From positions 1-64,000 of the forward strand of contig NZ_VMOA01000028.1 of assembly GCF_020662345.1 (NCBI RefSeq): a stretch of 64,000 nucleotides of DNA, written 5' to 3'. The DNA is from Methylobacterium sp. W2 (GTDB taxonomy: Bacteria > Pseudomonadota > Alphaproteobacteria > Rhizobiales > Beijerinckiaceae). This document shows, piece after piece, positions 1 to 9,078 of the stretch; within the stretch, counting starts at the first letter, position 1; every line of letters starts with the position of its first letter. Under the pieces are notes generated by a model. The model worked only from the letters and a program-made list of their open reading frames with translations, was not told where the DNA came from and did not search any database. The position numbers and the translations under genes were made by a program.

Positions 1-91
1 CCCGATCCCATCTCGAACTCGGCCGTTAAACACACCAGCGCCCATGGTACTGTGTCTCAAGACACGGGAGAGTCGGTCGCCGCCAGACCTG
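1..91 (+). rRNA. rrf: 5S ribosomal RNA (3' part)
   Basis: The window opens inside a 5S rRNA. The segment contains the family-typical stretches CCCGATCCCATCTCGAACTC and GCCCATGGTACTGTG and ends with the helix-closing region near position 90. The 5' end lies outside the window, so the gene is partial. An initiator tRNA follows 76 bases later on the same strand. This is the usual end of an alphaproteobacterial rRNA operon (16S, tRNA-Ile, tRNA-Ala, 23S, 5S, tRNA-fMet). The exact 3' end is uncertain by a few bases. Confidence 0.93.
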
Positions 92-167
92 CACAGAACA
101 GGAAACATACACTCCCAATAAACGATCTCGACCTTGCCGGCGCACCCTCGCCGGCAGAACACCCTGG

Positions 168-244
<77 letters not shown>

Positions 245-277
245 ACATCACAGACCATCTCCAGGCACCCCATACCC

Positions 278-308
278 AAAGCCCGCAGCGCACAACGCCG
301 CGGGCTTT
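278..308 (+). terminator. Terminator of the rRNA operon
   Basis: The arms AAAGCCCGC and GCGGGCTTT form a 9-bp perfect stem around a short loop. It lies 34 bases after the tRNA CCA end. The T tract is short (CTTTG), so termination may be partial or Rho-assisted. Confidence 0.7.
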
Positions 309-333
309 GTCGTGTCCGTCACAATAGAAATAC

Positions 334-498
334 TCAGCGCGAACGCATCACAATCCAAAGAGCGTGGATCGAGCCTGGCAGATAGAACAGAATGCACAGC
401 AGGATGTTCAGGAAGAACTGAACCCCGATCCCGACGGTCATAAGCACCGCAATCGGCGGCAGGAAAATCGCGATGAGAATGCGGATAAGGCTGGACAC
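334..498 (-). CDS. Pmp3/YqaE family small membrane protein
   Basis: A 54-residue protein starting at GTG, with AGGGA a few bases upstream. It has two hydrophobic helices with the family pattern LIRILIAIFLPPIAVLMTVG, then GIGVQFFLNILLCILFYLPG and the ending SIHALWIV. The double proline in helix 1 and the PGSIHALW ending are hallmarks of the UPF0057/Pmp3 family: inner-membrane proteolipids linked in other organisms to membrane potential and salt or cold stress. Length (about 50-55) fits the family exactly. It stands alone between the rRNA operon and a divergent gene. Confidence 0.88.
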   Translation of the reverse strand: MSSLIRILIAIFLPPIAVLMTVGIGVQFFLNILLCILFYLPGSIHALWIVMRSR

Positions 499-587
499 GG
501 TGTTTCCCTGATCGATCGAGTGATGGGTCGCCCCGGTGAACCGAAACGGCCGCGCTTAAGTTCCCTCAGCCTCGCTGTTCCCGCTGC

Positions 588-1373
588 GTGAATGGTCGAC
601 ATCTCATGCTGATCGAAGGGTTTCATTACTTTACGACACCGGTCCCGCGGGCGCAGCGGAAGCTGGGTTATCTGCGCGAGAGCGTCCTCTTGATGTCGCG
701 GTCGCGGCGTTGCCGTGCGGCATGGGCGGATCATCTCGATGCGGCCCGGTCCGCCACCCGGCAATCCTGCGCAGATCTGGTTCGTCGTCGCACCGCCGTG
801 ATCCTCGGCTCGGGCCTTCTTGACGACGTGCCCTTGGATGATCTGGCCCAACGCTTCGCGCGCGTGATCCTGGTGGACATGGTCCATCTCTGGCCGGCTC
901 GCTGGGCAGCGCGTCGCTATGCGAATGTCACTCTCCAGGTCCTGGATCTGAGTGGATGCGTCAGCTGGCTGAGAGGGGAGGGGGAGCGGTGTGCCGATCC
1001 TCTCTCGGTGTTCGACCGGGACGACATCGACTTCGTCGTGTCTGCCAATTGTCTTTCCCAATTGCCGATCCTGCCCCTGGATTGGTTCGAGGCGCGCAAT
1101 AGGCCCCCTCCCAGCGACCTCGGCCGCAGCATCGTGGCCGGTCACCTCGAAGGATTGTCGCGTCTACAGGCGCGTGTCTGCCTCATCGCCGATACCGGGC
1201 AGGTGACGGACGATCGCGAAGGCCACGTCATCGAACGGCTCGATCTGCTCCATGGCATCACTCTGCCCGATCCCGACCGGTCCTGGATCTGGGAGATCGC
1301 GCCGTTCGGTGAAGTCGGGCGGCACCGGAGGGAGCGCCATCACGTTCAGGCTCACCTCGACTGGCGGTCATAA
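588..1373 (+). CDS. Hypothetical protein with a Rossmann/methyltransferase-like core
   Basis: I do not recognise a named family. The 261-residue protein starts at GTG; an alternative ATG lies at 606, and neither has a clear ribosome-binding site. Residues 70-100 contain VILGSGLLDDVPLDDL followed by VILVDMVHLWPAR. This resembles a nucleotide or SAM-binding beta-alpha-beta unit (glycine loop, then an acidic residue at the end of strand 2). IDFVVSANCLSQLP resembles motif IV/post-I of class I methyltransferases. Catalytic residues cannot be assigned. No signal peptide or membrane span. It is transcribed divergently from the Pmp3-type gene and faces the DUF4167 gene across a terminator. Confidence 0.7.
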   Translation: MNGRHLMLIEGFHYFTTPVPRAQRKLGYLRESVLLMSRSRRCRAAWADHLDAARSATRQSCADLVRRRTAVILGSGLLDDVPLDDLAQRFARVILVDMVHLWPARWAARRYANVTLQVLDLSGCVSWLRGEGERCADPLSVFDRDDIDFVVSANCLSQLPILPLDWFEARNRPPPSDLGRSIVAGHLEGLSRLQARVCLIADTGQVTDDREGHVIERLDLLHGITLPDPDRSWIWEIAPFGEVGRHRRERHHVQAHLDWRS

Positions 1374-1383
1374 CGATCGATAT

Positions 1384-1416
1384 GAAAAAAGCCGCCCCGA
1401 ACGGGGGCGGCTTTCG
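1384..1416 (-). terminator. Rho-independent terminator (best on minus strand)
   Basis: GCCGCCCC and GGGGGCGGC pair around a GAAC-type loop. On the minus strand the stem is followed by a run of six T, the better orientation, terminating the DUF4167 gene that ends at 1470. On the plus strand it is followed only by TTTCG, so it may also help end the 588-1373 gene. Confidence 0.8.
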
Positions 1417-1469
1417 AAATGTCTGAACGACCGACCTTCCGATAATGGTCGAGTAGCGGCTCCGATACC

Positions 1470-2807
1470 CTATTCCACGGTGGAGGGCGTATCGTCGGTG
1501 CTGTTGCCGCCGCCCTCGGAACTGTCCGATCCCTCGAAACGCGGACGACGCCGACGACGCGGCTTGGGGGTGGTGGGAGAGGTCTCGTCCCTGGGCACCT
1601 CGCCGGCGAGATCCCGCGTCGGCTCCGCCTCGCTCGTCGGTTCCACGAAGCGCTCGGGCGCCGGCGCCGCAACCGGACGGGGGGCGGCGGTCAGGAAAGC
1701 CGGCAGGGCACCGACGACATCCTCGGAAGAACGCAGATCGGGCTCCTCCCGGCGACGGGACCGCCGCGGAGCCGTCTCAGACGAACGGCGACTGTCGTTG
1801 CGCGGGGTGTCCTGACGGGGTGCATCCTGCCGAGCGGCTTCAAACCGGACAGGCTCCTGGCGTGGGCTCTCCTGACGAAGAGCTTCCTGCCTGGGCGCCT
1901 CCTGACGTGAGATGTCCTGGGAGGTCACATCCTGTTTCGGCGGAGCGTCGTTGCCCTGAAACTCGCTGCGAGGGGCGTCGTAGCGGGAGCTGTCGTTGCG
2001 GCCCTCGTTGCGGCCCTGGGCACGGTTGAAATCGGCACGCGGCTGGTCCTGGCGAGCGTAGTCCTGGCGCACCTGGTCTGGCCGAGCTTGGTCCGGTCTG
2101 GCCTGCTCGTTCCGTGGCTGCTCGTGCCTCGGGCTGTCCTGCCTGTTGCCCTCGCCCCGGAAGGAATCCTGCCGATTGTAATCCTGTCGGCCACCGTCGT
2201 TGCGGTTTCCCTCGTAGCGGGAGCCTTCCTGGCGGCCGCCATCTTGCCGGTTGCCGTCCTGCCGCTGGCTGTCCCGATTGCCTTCGAAACGCTGCGGACG
2301 ATCGTTGCGGTTCTGGAAGCGCTCACGGCGCGGGTTGCGCTGATCCGACGGCGATTCCTGCCGTGTATCTTGGCGCGTATCCTGGCGGGGCTCGTAGGAT
2401 TGCGGCTGAGGCTGCGGCTGTTGGGCCGGATCGCCGTATTCTTCGTTATAGCCGTTGCCGTAGCCGTTGGCGGCATAGCCCAGGCTCGCGCCCTGACCCT
2501 CATCGTCGCCGTCGTCATCGTCGTCGTAGCCGTTGCGGGCATACCCACCATTCTGCTGGCGGTTCTGCTCCTGGGCACCCGAGATGATGCGGAAATAATG
2601 CTCGCCGTGCTGGAAGTAGTTCTCCGCAGCCACCGGGTCGCCACTTGCTTGCGCATCACGCGCGAGCTGGGCGTATTTGTCGGCGATGTGCTGCGCCGTC
2701 CCACGGATTTTTACATCCGGCCCGTTGGACTCGTAGGAACGCGTCAGCGGATTCGGACCTTTGGGGCGGTTGCGACCGCGCATCCGTCTATTCTGGTTTG
2801 GTCTCAT
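1470..2807 (-). CDS. DUF4167 domain protein with a long R/Q/D-rich tail
   Basis: About 445 residues. The first ~85 residues match the alphaproteobacterial DUF4167 domain: NRRMRGRNRPKG, then LTRSYESNGPDVKIRGTAQH, an AARDAQ-type helix and NYFQHGEHYFRII. The domain has no assigned enzymatic activity; the basic N-terminus suggests nucleic-acid contact (inference). I chose the ATG at 2807 because relatives begin MRPxQNxR; an in-frame TTG at 2831 would add eight residues. Residues ~110-370 are low-complexity, built from degenerate RQDxxR and RNDxxR units, predicted disordered. The C-terminal ~60 residues are Pro/Arg/Glu-rich and include KPRRRRRPRFEG. A strong terminator lies downstream. Confidence 0.88.
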   Translation of the reverse strand: MRPNQNRRMRGRNRPKGPNPLTRSYESNGPDVKIRGTAQHIADKYAQLARDAQASGDPVAAENYFQHGEHYFRIISGAQEQNRQQNGGYARNGYDDDDDGDDEGQGASLGYAANGYGNGYNEEYGDPAQQPQPQPQSYEPRQDTRQDTRQESPSDQRNPRRERFQNRNDRPQRFEGNRDSQRQDGNRQDGGRQEGSRYEGNRNDGGRQDYNRQDSFRGEGNRQDSPRHEQPRNEQARPDQARPDQVRQDYARQDQPRADFNRAQGRNEGRNDSSRYDAPRSEFQGNDAPPKQDVTSQDISRQEAPRQEALRQESPRQEPVRFEAARQDAPRQDTPRNDSRRSSETAPRRSRRREEPDLRSSEDVVGALPAFLTAAPRPVAAPAPERFVEPTSEAEPTRDLAGEVPRDETSPTTPKPRRRRRPRFEGSDSSEGGGNSTDDTPSTVE

Positions 2808-3185
2808 CGGTCTCGATTGACCCTCGTTCAAATCGGAGCGTCTGATGATGCGGCGGGGCTACGGGCGAAGAAAGATGACCCGTTTCGGGCTCTTCCTAGT
2901 CCTCGTAGGATCCGGTCAGTGGTTCCGCGATCGATTTTGCCGTGCTCGCCGTATGTCCGGTCAACCGATTCCCGCGCTCACAGTGCGGCGCTCATCGGTC
3001 GTCTGGCACTCAATTCATCAAGCTTCCACACGGCGTCTCGTGCGTATCGGCTTGATGGTGGGGAGATCGTCTAAAAGTATCGCGTGCTAGACGCCGCCGA
3101 CACTTCTACCTCGATCCGCCTTGACGGATCGTTCGCGACCTGACTGTGACATTAGCGGCTCCCCAAGCCTACAACAAGCTCTTTT
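2808..3185. other. Intergenic region between the DUF4167 gene and prmC
   Basis: 378 bases with no convincing gene. On the minus strand TTGACC (bases 2959-2964) could be a -35 element for the DUF4167 gene, but the -10 is poor. A short inverted repeat (GATCCG/CGGATC near 3113-3131) lies downstream of prmC, without a T tract. No RNA gene or repeat family is recognised. Confidence 0.4.
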
Positions 3186-4133
3186 TCATCGCCTGTCATC
3201 GTTGGCTGTTGGCAGAAGGCCGGACAATGTGACGACACGGGCGTGACCAGCAAGATCATGCCTCACGGACCCGCGTGCGAAACCCGCTTGGCGGCCGATC
3301 CGCAAGACGTCCTCGGCCTGATCATGACCGATCTCGAAGACGAGGGCACCGTCCGGCGTGAGAAGAGCGCAACCGCCTGCTGCCCCGCGCACCTCCGTCA
3401 CGATCCGTCTGTACGCCGCGAGTCCATCCTCGCCACCATCGAGGGCGCCGCGTGGATCGTGGCAGCGGACTTCCTTGGACAATGTCGAAATCGTTGCGCT
3501 CGGAATGTAGGGCGGGTTCGAGAGGACGATGTCGAAGGGCTTGCCGAGGGCGGAGCACCAATCGCCGGCCAGGAAGGCGGCACGCCGTCCGACACCGTTG
3601 ATCCGCGCGTTGGTCCGGGCGCAGGCGAGCGCTTCGTGCGAGCGGTCGAGGCCTACGCCGAAGCCCTGTTTCCATTCGCTCAGGAGCGAGACGAGAATGC
3701 AGCCGGATCCGGTTCCGAGATCGAGGAGGCGCAGGGGGCGGTCGCGGGTGGGGTGGAGCGCCAATGCGGCATCGACAACTGTCTCGGTGTCCGGCCGTGG
3801 AACCAGGGTGGCGGCGTTGAGGACGAACGGGAGGCCCCAGAACTCCCACTCGCCGAGGATACGCGCCACGGGCTCGCCAGCGAGCCGCCGCCGCATCGCG
3901 TCCCCCAGCCGCAGGGCGCCCTGCTCGCCGATGGGGACCGTACCGGAAAGGGCGAGTTCGGTCGGCGTGATGCCAAGAACGTGGAGGAGGAGGAAGCGGG
4001 CGTCGTTTGCGCCGCCGTCGATCCCGGCCTCCGACAAAGCCGTGACGGCGTGGCGTAGGGCCTGCGCGCGGCTCTGCCGAGGATCGATGCCGCTGCTCAC
4101 AGCGCCGTCGTCCGTGACGGCAATTTGCTTCAC
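3186..4133 (-). CDS. prmC: Release factor glutamine methyltransferase PrmC (HemK)
   Basis: 315 residues. It methylates the glutamine of the GGQ motif of peptide-chain release factors, using SAM, which speeds termination. Visible features: an N-terminal helical domain (1-90), GEWEFWG at 94-100, RPDTE at 113-117, the SAM loop DLGTGSG at 138-144 and the catalytic NPPY at 206-209, where the target amide is bound. The GTG start at 4131-4133 overlaps the prfA stop codon (GTGA), so the two are translationally coupled. Gene order prfA-prmC is the classical one: the enzyme sits beside its substrate. Confidence 0.97.
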   Translation of the reverse strand: MKQIAVTDDGAVSSGIDPRQSRAQALRHAVTALSEAGIDGGANDARFLLLHVLGITPTELALSGTVPIGEQGALRLGDAMRRRLAGEPVARILGEWEFWGLPFVLNAATLVPRPDTETVVDAALALHPTRDRPLRLLDLGTGSGCILVSLLSEWKQGFGVGLDRSHEALACARTNARINGVGRRAAFLAGDWCSALGKPFDIVLSNPPYIPSATISTLSKEVRCHDPRGALDGGEDGLAAYRRIVTEVRGAAGGCALLTPDGALVFEIGHDQAEDVLRIGRQAGFARGSVRHDLAGHARVVTLSGLLPTANDDRR

Positions 4134-5215
4134 GCCATGCCTTCGGCGGCCATGAGTTCCGCCTGATGCTCGGTGATGAGGGCATCCACGAGCTCGTCCA
4201 GCGCCTCGCCCGCGAGCACCTCTTCCAGCTTGTAGAGGGTGAGGTTGATGCGATGATCGGTGACCCGCGCCTGCGGGAAATTATAGGTCCGGATACGCTC
4301 CGAACGATCGCCGGACCCGACCTGCGACTTGCGGTCTGCGGCCCGGACGGCGTCCTTTGCCGTCCGCTCGGCATCGTAGAGCTTGGCACGCAGGAGCGAC
4401 ATGGCGCGCGCACGGTTCTTGTGCTGCGAGCGTTCTTCCTGGACGAAGATGACGATCCCGCTCGGCATATGGGTGATGCGGATCGCCGATTCCGTCTTGT
4501 TGACGTGCTGGCCGCCGGCGCCCTGCGAGCGCATCGTGTCGATCTTCAGGTCGGCATCGTTGACGACGATATCGACCTCCTCGGCCTCCGGCAGCACCGC
4601 CACCGTGGCGGCGGAGGTGTGGATGCGCCCTTGAGCTTCGGTATCGGGCACGCGCTGGACGCGGTGCGCGCCGCTCTCGAACTTGAGCTTGGCGAAGACG
4701 CCCTTGCCCTTCACCTCGGCGATGACCTCGCGATAGCCGCCGACAGTGCCTTCGCTCTCGGAGATGACGTCGACCTTCCATCCCTTCAGGTCGGCGTATC
4801 GCGCGTACATCCGGAACAGATCGCCGGCGAAGAGTGCGGCCTCGTCGCCGCCGGTCCCGGCACGGATTTCGAGGATGGCGCTCTTCTCGTCGGCGGCGTC
4901 CTTGGGCAGCAGGATGACCTGGAGCGCCTTGTGCGCGGCCTCGAGCCCCGCTTCCGCATCGGGCTTCTCGGCGGCGGCGAGCGCACGCATCTCGGCATCG
5001 CCCCCTGGCTCGTCGATGAGGGCCTCGATCTCGGCAAGGTTCGTCGCCGCGGCGCGGTAGGCATGGATCGCCGCCACGACGCCGTCGAGTTCGGCGAGCT
5101 CCCTCGACAGTTGGACGAAGCTGTCGGAATCGGCCGAGCCCGCGCTGAGCGTGGCGGTGACGATGTCGTGCCGCGTCAGGATGGCGTCGAGACGGTCTGA
5201 AGGAATAGGGGTCAT
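4130..5215 (-). CDS. prfA: Peptide chain release factor 1
   Basis: 361 residues, the normal length. It reads UAA and UAG stop codons and triggers peptidyl-tRNA hydrolysis on the ribosome. The catalytic GGQ is at 234-236 within [11 protein letters not shown], and the stop-codon recognition tripeptide is at 190-192 as PDT (PxT type, diagnostic of RF1 rather than the SPF of RF2). [16 protein letters not shown] follows near the C-terminus. It lies 99 bases after ptsP on the same strand and overlaps prmC by 4 bases. Because RF1 reads UAG, ordinary amber termination should operate in this organism, which matters for the RTX gene at 48588-50198. Confidence 0.98.
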   Translation of the reverse strand: MTPIPSDRLDAILTRHDIVTATLSAGSADSDSFVQLSRELAELDGVVAAIHAYRAAATNLAEIEALIDEPGGDAEMRALAAAEKPDAEAGLEAAHKALQVILLPKDAADEKSAILEIRAGTGGDEAALFAGDLFRMYARYADLKGWKVDVISESEGTVGGYREVIAEVKGKGVFAKLKFESGAHRVQRVPDTEAQGRIHTSAATVAVLPEAEEVDIVVNDADLKIDTMRSQGAGGQHVNKTESAIRITHMPSGIVIFVQEERSQHKNRARAMSLLRAKLYDAERTAKDAVRAADRKSQVGSGDRSERIRTYNFPQARVTDHRINLTLYKLEEVLAGEALDELVDALITEHQAELMAAEGMA

Positions 5216-5314
5216 CGCCCGGAGGATACTCTCAACTGTGGAATGCGCATGTCCGACGGACGTGCCGGGTCCGCGGGGGTGGTCATGGCTGTCGGCAAGA
5301 CGCCGTCACGCTCG

Positions 5315-7579
5315 CTAGATAGGCACGCCCTGCGCCTTGGCGAAGGCGGTGAGGACCGGCCTCAGGCTGGCGCTGTCGCCCGACCGTTCGATCTCCGCAT
5401 CGATGAGAGCGGTAACGGCGGCCGCATCGAGGGCGAGCACCATCGCCTTGACCGGGCCGATGGAGGCCGGCGACATCGACAAGTTGCGGAAGCCGAGGCC
5501 GATCAGGGCCATCGCCTCCAGGGGCTTGCCGCCGATTTCGCCGCAGATGGTGACGGGGCAGCCGGCGGCGGTCGCCCGCTCCGCGATGAGGCGGAAGGCG
5601 CGCAGGGCCGGGATGCTCAGCGTGTCGAACCGGTTGGCGACGCGGCGGTTCTCGCGGTCCACCGCGAAGAGGAACTGCATCAGGTCGTTCGAGCCCACCG
5701 AGAGGAAATCGGCCACCTTGGCGATCTCGTCGATCTGGAACAGGAGCGAGGGCACCTCGACCATCACCCCGAGGCGGCAATCGCTCGGCAGGACATGGCC
5801 GTGGCGGCGCAGATGCGCCTTCTCGCGATCGACGATGGCCTTGGCGCGGACGAACTCGTCCACCGTCGCCACCATCGGGAACATGATCTTGAGCGGCCGG
5901 CCCGATGCGGCTCGCAGCAGGGCGCGTAACTGCACCCGCAGCAGGGCGGGGCGGTCGAGGCCGATGCGGATGGCGCGCCAGCCGAGGGCCGGGTTCTCCT
6001 CCTCGAGGGCCGGCATGTAGGGCAGGATCTTGTCGCCACCGATATCGAGGGTGCGGATCGTCACCGGCAGGTCGCCGGTGGCCGAGAACACCGCCTCGTA
6101 GAGCGATTGCTGCTCGGCGGCAGACGGCATCCGCTGCGCCACCATGAACTGCAGCTCGGTGCGGAACAGGCCGATGCCCTCCGCCCCGGTCTCGTGGAGA
6201 TGGGTCAGGTCCACCAGCAGCCCGGCATTGAGCTGCAGGCCGATGGCGACCCCGTCCCTGGTGACGGCCGGCAGATCGCGAAGCGCCCGGTACTGTTCCT
6301 GGCGACGCGCACGCAGGCGGACCTGCTCGGCATAGGCAGCCTCGATCTCAGGCCCGGGCCGGACCTGGATCTCGCCGGTGACCCCGTCGACGATGATGGC
6401 GTCGCCCGCGTCGCAGAGCGCCGTGGCGTTGGCGATCTCGCCCACCGCCGGGATGCCCAGCGCCCGGGCGACGATGGCGATGTGGCTCGTCGGGCCGCCT
6501 TCCTCGAGCACCACGCCGCGCAGGGAGGCGCGGTCGTAATCGAGGAGGGCCGCCGGCCCCATGGAGCGGGCGACGAGGATCGCGTTCTCGGGGAGCTCGC
6601 GGTGCGTGCCGTTGCTCTCCGTCCCGATCAGCGTGCGCAGGAGCCGGTTGGCGAGGTCGTCGAGGTCGTGCAGCCGGTCGCGCAGATACGGATCGCTCTG
6701 CCGCATCATCCGGGCGCGATTGTCCGATTGGACACGCTCGACAGCGGCCTCCGCCGTGAGGCCGGAATGGACCGCCTCGCGCATCCGGCGCAGCCAGCCC
6801 TTGTCGTGGGCGAACATCCGCACCGTTTCCAGCACCTCGCGCGACTCGCCGGTGCCGATGATGTCGCCGCGCTCAACGAGCTCGTCGATGGCCGAGCGGA
6901 CCTCGCCGATGGCCTCCTCCAGGCGCTCGACCTCCCGCTCCAGGTTTTCGGCGATGAGCTGCTTCACGATGATGCGCGGCTCGTGCAGCACCACGTGGCC
7001 GAGGCCGATGCCGTCGGCGAGCGCCACGCCGCGCTGGCTCACGGCACGGCGCGCGGCTGAGCCCGCACCCGGGGCCAGGGATTGCAATTCACCCGAAGCG
7101 ATCATCTCGGACAGCACCATCGCCGTCGTCTGGAGCGCTTCGATCTCCTCCTCCGAATAGACCCGGTAAGTGAGGTTCTGCACCACGAGGACGCCGAGGG
7201 TGTTCCCGGCGCGCAGGAGCGGCACGCCGAGGAAGGCGTGGTAGGCCTCTTCCCCGGTCTCGGGCCGGTACGAGAAGGACGGATGCGACTGGGCGTCCGA
7301 GAGCGAGAGCGGCTCGGCGGTCTTGGCGATGAGGCCGACGAGGCCCTCGTCCGCCCGCATCCGGGTCAGGTGGACGGCCGAACGGTTCAGGCCCTCGGTG
7401 GCGAACAGTTCGAGCGTGTTGTCATCACTGAGGACATAGACCGAGCAGACCTCGGCGATGACGTTCGCCGCGATGAGGGTGACGATTCGGTCGAGGCGTG
7501 CCTGTGGACTGACCGGCTCCGCCATCGCTTCGCGGAGGCGGCGCAGCAGCAGGCGCGGGCCTCCGGGCGCAGCAGGCAT
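5315..7579 (-). CDS. ptsP: Phosphoenolpyruvate-protein phosphotransferase PtsP (EI-Ntr)
   Basis: 754 residues. First enzyme of the nitrogen-related phosphotransferase system: it autophosphorylates from PEP and passes phosphate to NPr (PtsO). A GAF sensory domain covers about 22-165, in other bacteria the site of nitrogen or glutamine sensing. The phosphohistidine is His366 in GGPTSHIAIVAR. The PEP-binding barrel follows, with TLDIGGDK, SVGSNDLMQF and the catalytic-cysteine region TICGEIGG. The protein is cytoplasmic. It sits between lysC (73-base gap) and prfA; this lysC-ptsP-prfA-prmC order is common in Rhizobiales. Confidence 0.96.
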   Translation of the reverse strand: MPAAPGGPRLLLRRLREAMAEPVSPQARLDRIVTLIAANVIAEVCSVYVLSDDNTLELFATEGLNRSAVHLTRMRADEGLVGLIAKTAEPLSLSDAQSHPSFSYRPETGEEAYHAFLGVPLLRAGNTLGVLVVQNLTYRVYSEEEIEALQTTAMVLSEMIASGELQSLAPGAGSAARRAVSQRGVALADGIGLGHVVLHEPRIIVKQLIAENLEREVERLEEAIGEVRSAIDELVERGDIIGTGESREVLETVRMFAHDKGWLRRMREAVHSGLTAEAAVERVQSDNRARMMRQSDPYLRDRLHDLDDLANRLLRTLIGTESNGTHRELPENAILVARSMGPAALLDYDRASLRGVVLEEGGPTSHIAIVARALGIPAVGEIANATALCDAGDAIIVDGVTGEIQVRPGPEIEAAYAEQVRLRARRQEQYRALRDLPAVTRDGVAIGLQLNAGLLVDLTHLHETGAEGIGLFRTELQFMVAQRMPSAAEQQSLYEAVFSATGDLPVTIRTLDIGGDKILPYMPALEEENPALGWRAIRIGLDRPALLRVQLRALLRAASGRPLKIMFPMVATVDEFVRAKAIVDREKAHLRRHGHVLPSDCRLGVMVEVPSLLFQIDEIAKVADFLSVGSNDLMQFLFAVDRENRRVANRFDTLSIPALRAFRLIAERATAAGCPVTICGEIGGKPLEAMALIGLGFRNLSMSPASIGPVKAMVLALDAAAVTALIDAEIERSGDSASLRPVLTAFAKAQGVPI

Positions 7580-7652
7580 AGACTCCTCGATCCGAATTCA
7601 GTCCCCCGAGACCCGCAGGCGCAAGTTTCATGCGCGGCGACGGGGGCGGCGC

Positions 7653-8888
7653 TCAAGCCTGATCGAGGCCGTATAGCGAGTGGAGCGTGCGCACGGCAAG
7701 CTCCGTGTAAGCCGCATCGATCAATACGGAAAACTTGATTTCCGACGTGGTGATCGCGCGGATGTTGATTCCCTTTTGCGCGAGCGCCCTGAATGCCTTG
7801 GCGGCGACGCCCGCATGGCTGCGCATGCCGACGCCGATGGCCGAAACCTTCACGACATCGGTGGCGCCCTCGATCTGGGCGAATTCGATGATGCCGCTCT
7901 GCGCGTCGAGAATCGTGCGGGCGCGGTCGTAATCGGCGGACGGGACCGTGAAGGTCATGTCGGTGGTCGACTGGTCGCCCGACACGGTCTGGATGATCAT
8001 GTCGACGTTGATGTTGGCATCCGCCAGCGGCCCGAAGATCGCCGCGGCGACTCCGGGGCTGTCCTTGACGCGGCGGAGGGTGATCTGCGCCTCGTCCTTC
8101 GAGAAGGCGATCCCGGTGATGATCTGCTGTTCCACGATGTCGTCCTCGTCGCAGATGAGGGTGCCGGTGCGGGCATTGTCGGGCGGGTCGAAGCTGGAGC
8201 GCACCGTGGTGGGTACGCGATGGACCATGGCGAGCTCGACGGAGCGGACCTGGAGCACCTTGGCCCCGAGGGAGGCCATCTCCAGCATCTCCTCGAAGGT
8301 CACCCGCTCCATGCGCCGGGCCTTGTGCACCACGCGCGGGTCGGTGGTGTAGACGCCGTCGACGTCGGTGTAGATGTCGCAGCGCTCGGCGCCGATGGCG
8401 GCGGCGATGGCCACCGCGCTGGTATCCGAGCCGCCCCGGCCGAGCGTCGTGACGCGGCCGGTCTCGGCATGGATGCCCTGGAAGCCGGCGATCACGGCGA
8501 CTTCACCGCGGGCGAAACCGGCATCGAGATTCTTGGGGTCGATCGCCTCGATCCGCGCCGAGCCGTGGGCATCGGAGGTCTCGATCGGGATCTGCCAGCC
8601 CTGCCAGGAGCGGGCCTTGATCCCGTTCTTCCGGAGCGCCGTGGCGAGGAGGCCCGCGGTGACGAGTTCGCCCGAGGCGACGACGGCGTCGTACTCCGCC
8701 TCGTCGTAGAGCGGGTTGGCGTCCTTGACCCAGGCCACGAGTTCGTTGGTCTTGCCGGACATGGCCGAGACCACGACGGCGACGTCGTAGCCCGCCGCGA
8801 TCTCGCGCTGCACGTGGAGCGCCACGTTGCGGATACGGTCCACGGTCGCCACCGATGTGCCGCCGAACTTCATCACCAAACGGGGCAT
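7653..8888 (-). CDS. lysC: Aspartate kinase
   Basis: 411 residues starting at the ATG whose product begins MPRLVMKFGGTS; the open frame extends further upstream but the kinase fold begins here. Catalyses ATP-dependent phosphorylation of aspartate, the entry step to lysine, threonine and methionine. The catalytic KFGGTS is at 7-12, and TTLGRGGSDTSAVAIAAA is the aspartate and nucleotide-binding loop. Two C-terminal ACT domains (about 265-411) are the sites of allosteric feedback, usually by lysine and/or threonine. Transcribed divergently from ubiG, with 190 bases between the starts. Confidence 0.97.
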   Translation of the reverse strand: MPRLVMKFGGTSVATVDRIRNVALHVQREIAAGYDVAVVVSAMSGKTNELVAWVKDANPLYDEAEYDAVVASGELVTAGLLATALRKNGIKARSWQGWQIPIETSDAHGSARIEAIDPKNLDAGFARGEVAVIAGFQGIHAETGRVTTLGRGGSDTSAVAIAAAIGAERCDIYTDVDGVYTTDPRVVHKARRMERVTFEEMLEMASLGAKVLQVRSVELAMVHRVPTTVRSSFDPPDNARTGTLICDEDDIVEQQIITGIAFSKDEAQITLRRVKDSPGVAAAIFGPLADANINVDMIIQTVSGDQSTTDMTFTVPSADYDRARTILDAQSGIIEFAQIEGATDVVKVSAIGVGMRSHAGVAAKAFRALAQKGINIRAITTSEIKFSVLIDAAYTELAVRTLHSLYGLDQA

Positions 8889-9078
8889 GTCGGGTCCGCG
8901 TCGATCCATTCCAGAGCCGGCTGTCTGCCGGGAGCGCGGCGCTTTATCGGCTTCGAGCCGGAGCGGCGTCCCGCCGCTGTACCGGCCGGTGCTTCGGCGG
9001 GTACAAGGGCACTTCGGACGTGTCAACAATCGGGCATGCGGGCGGGATGGCCCGCATCCGGGTCGGAAGGTCAGGCGA

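Noticed and set aside
2088-3074. A 328-residue hydrophobic plus-strand open frame
   Set aside because: It is the antisense shadow of the DUF4167 Arg/Gln-rich tail; the codon repeats generate leucine/valine/alanine runs. No ribosome-binding site or domain.
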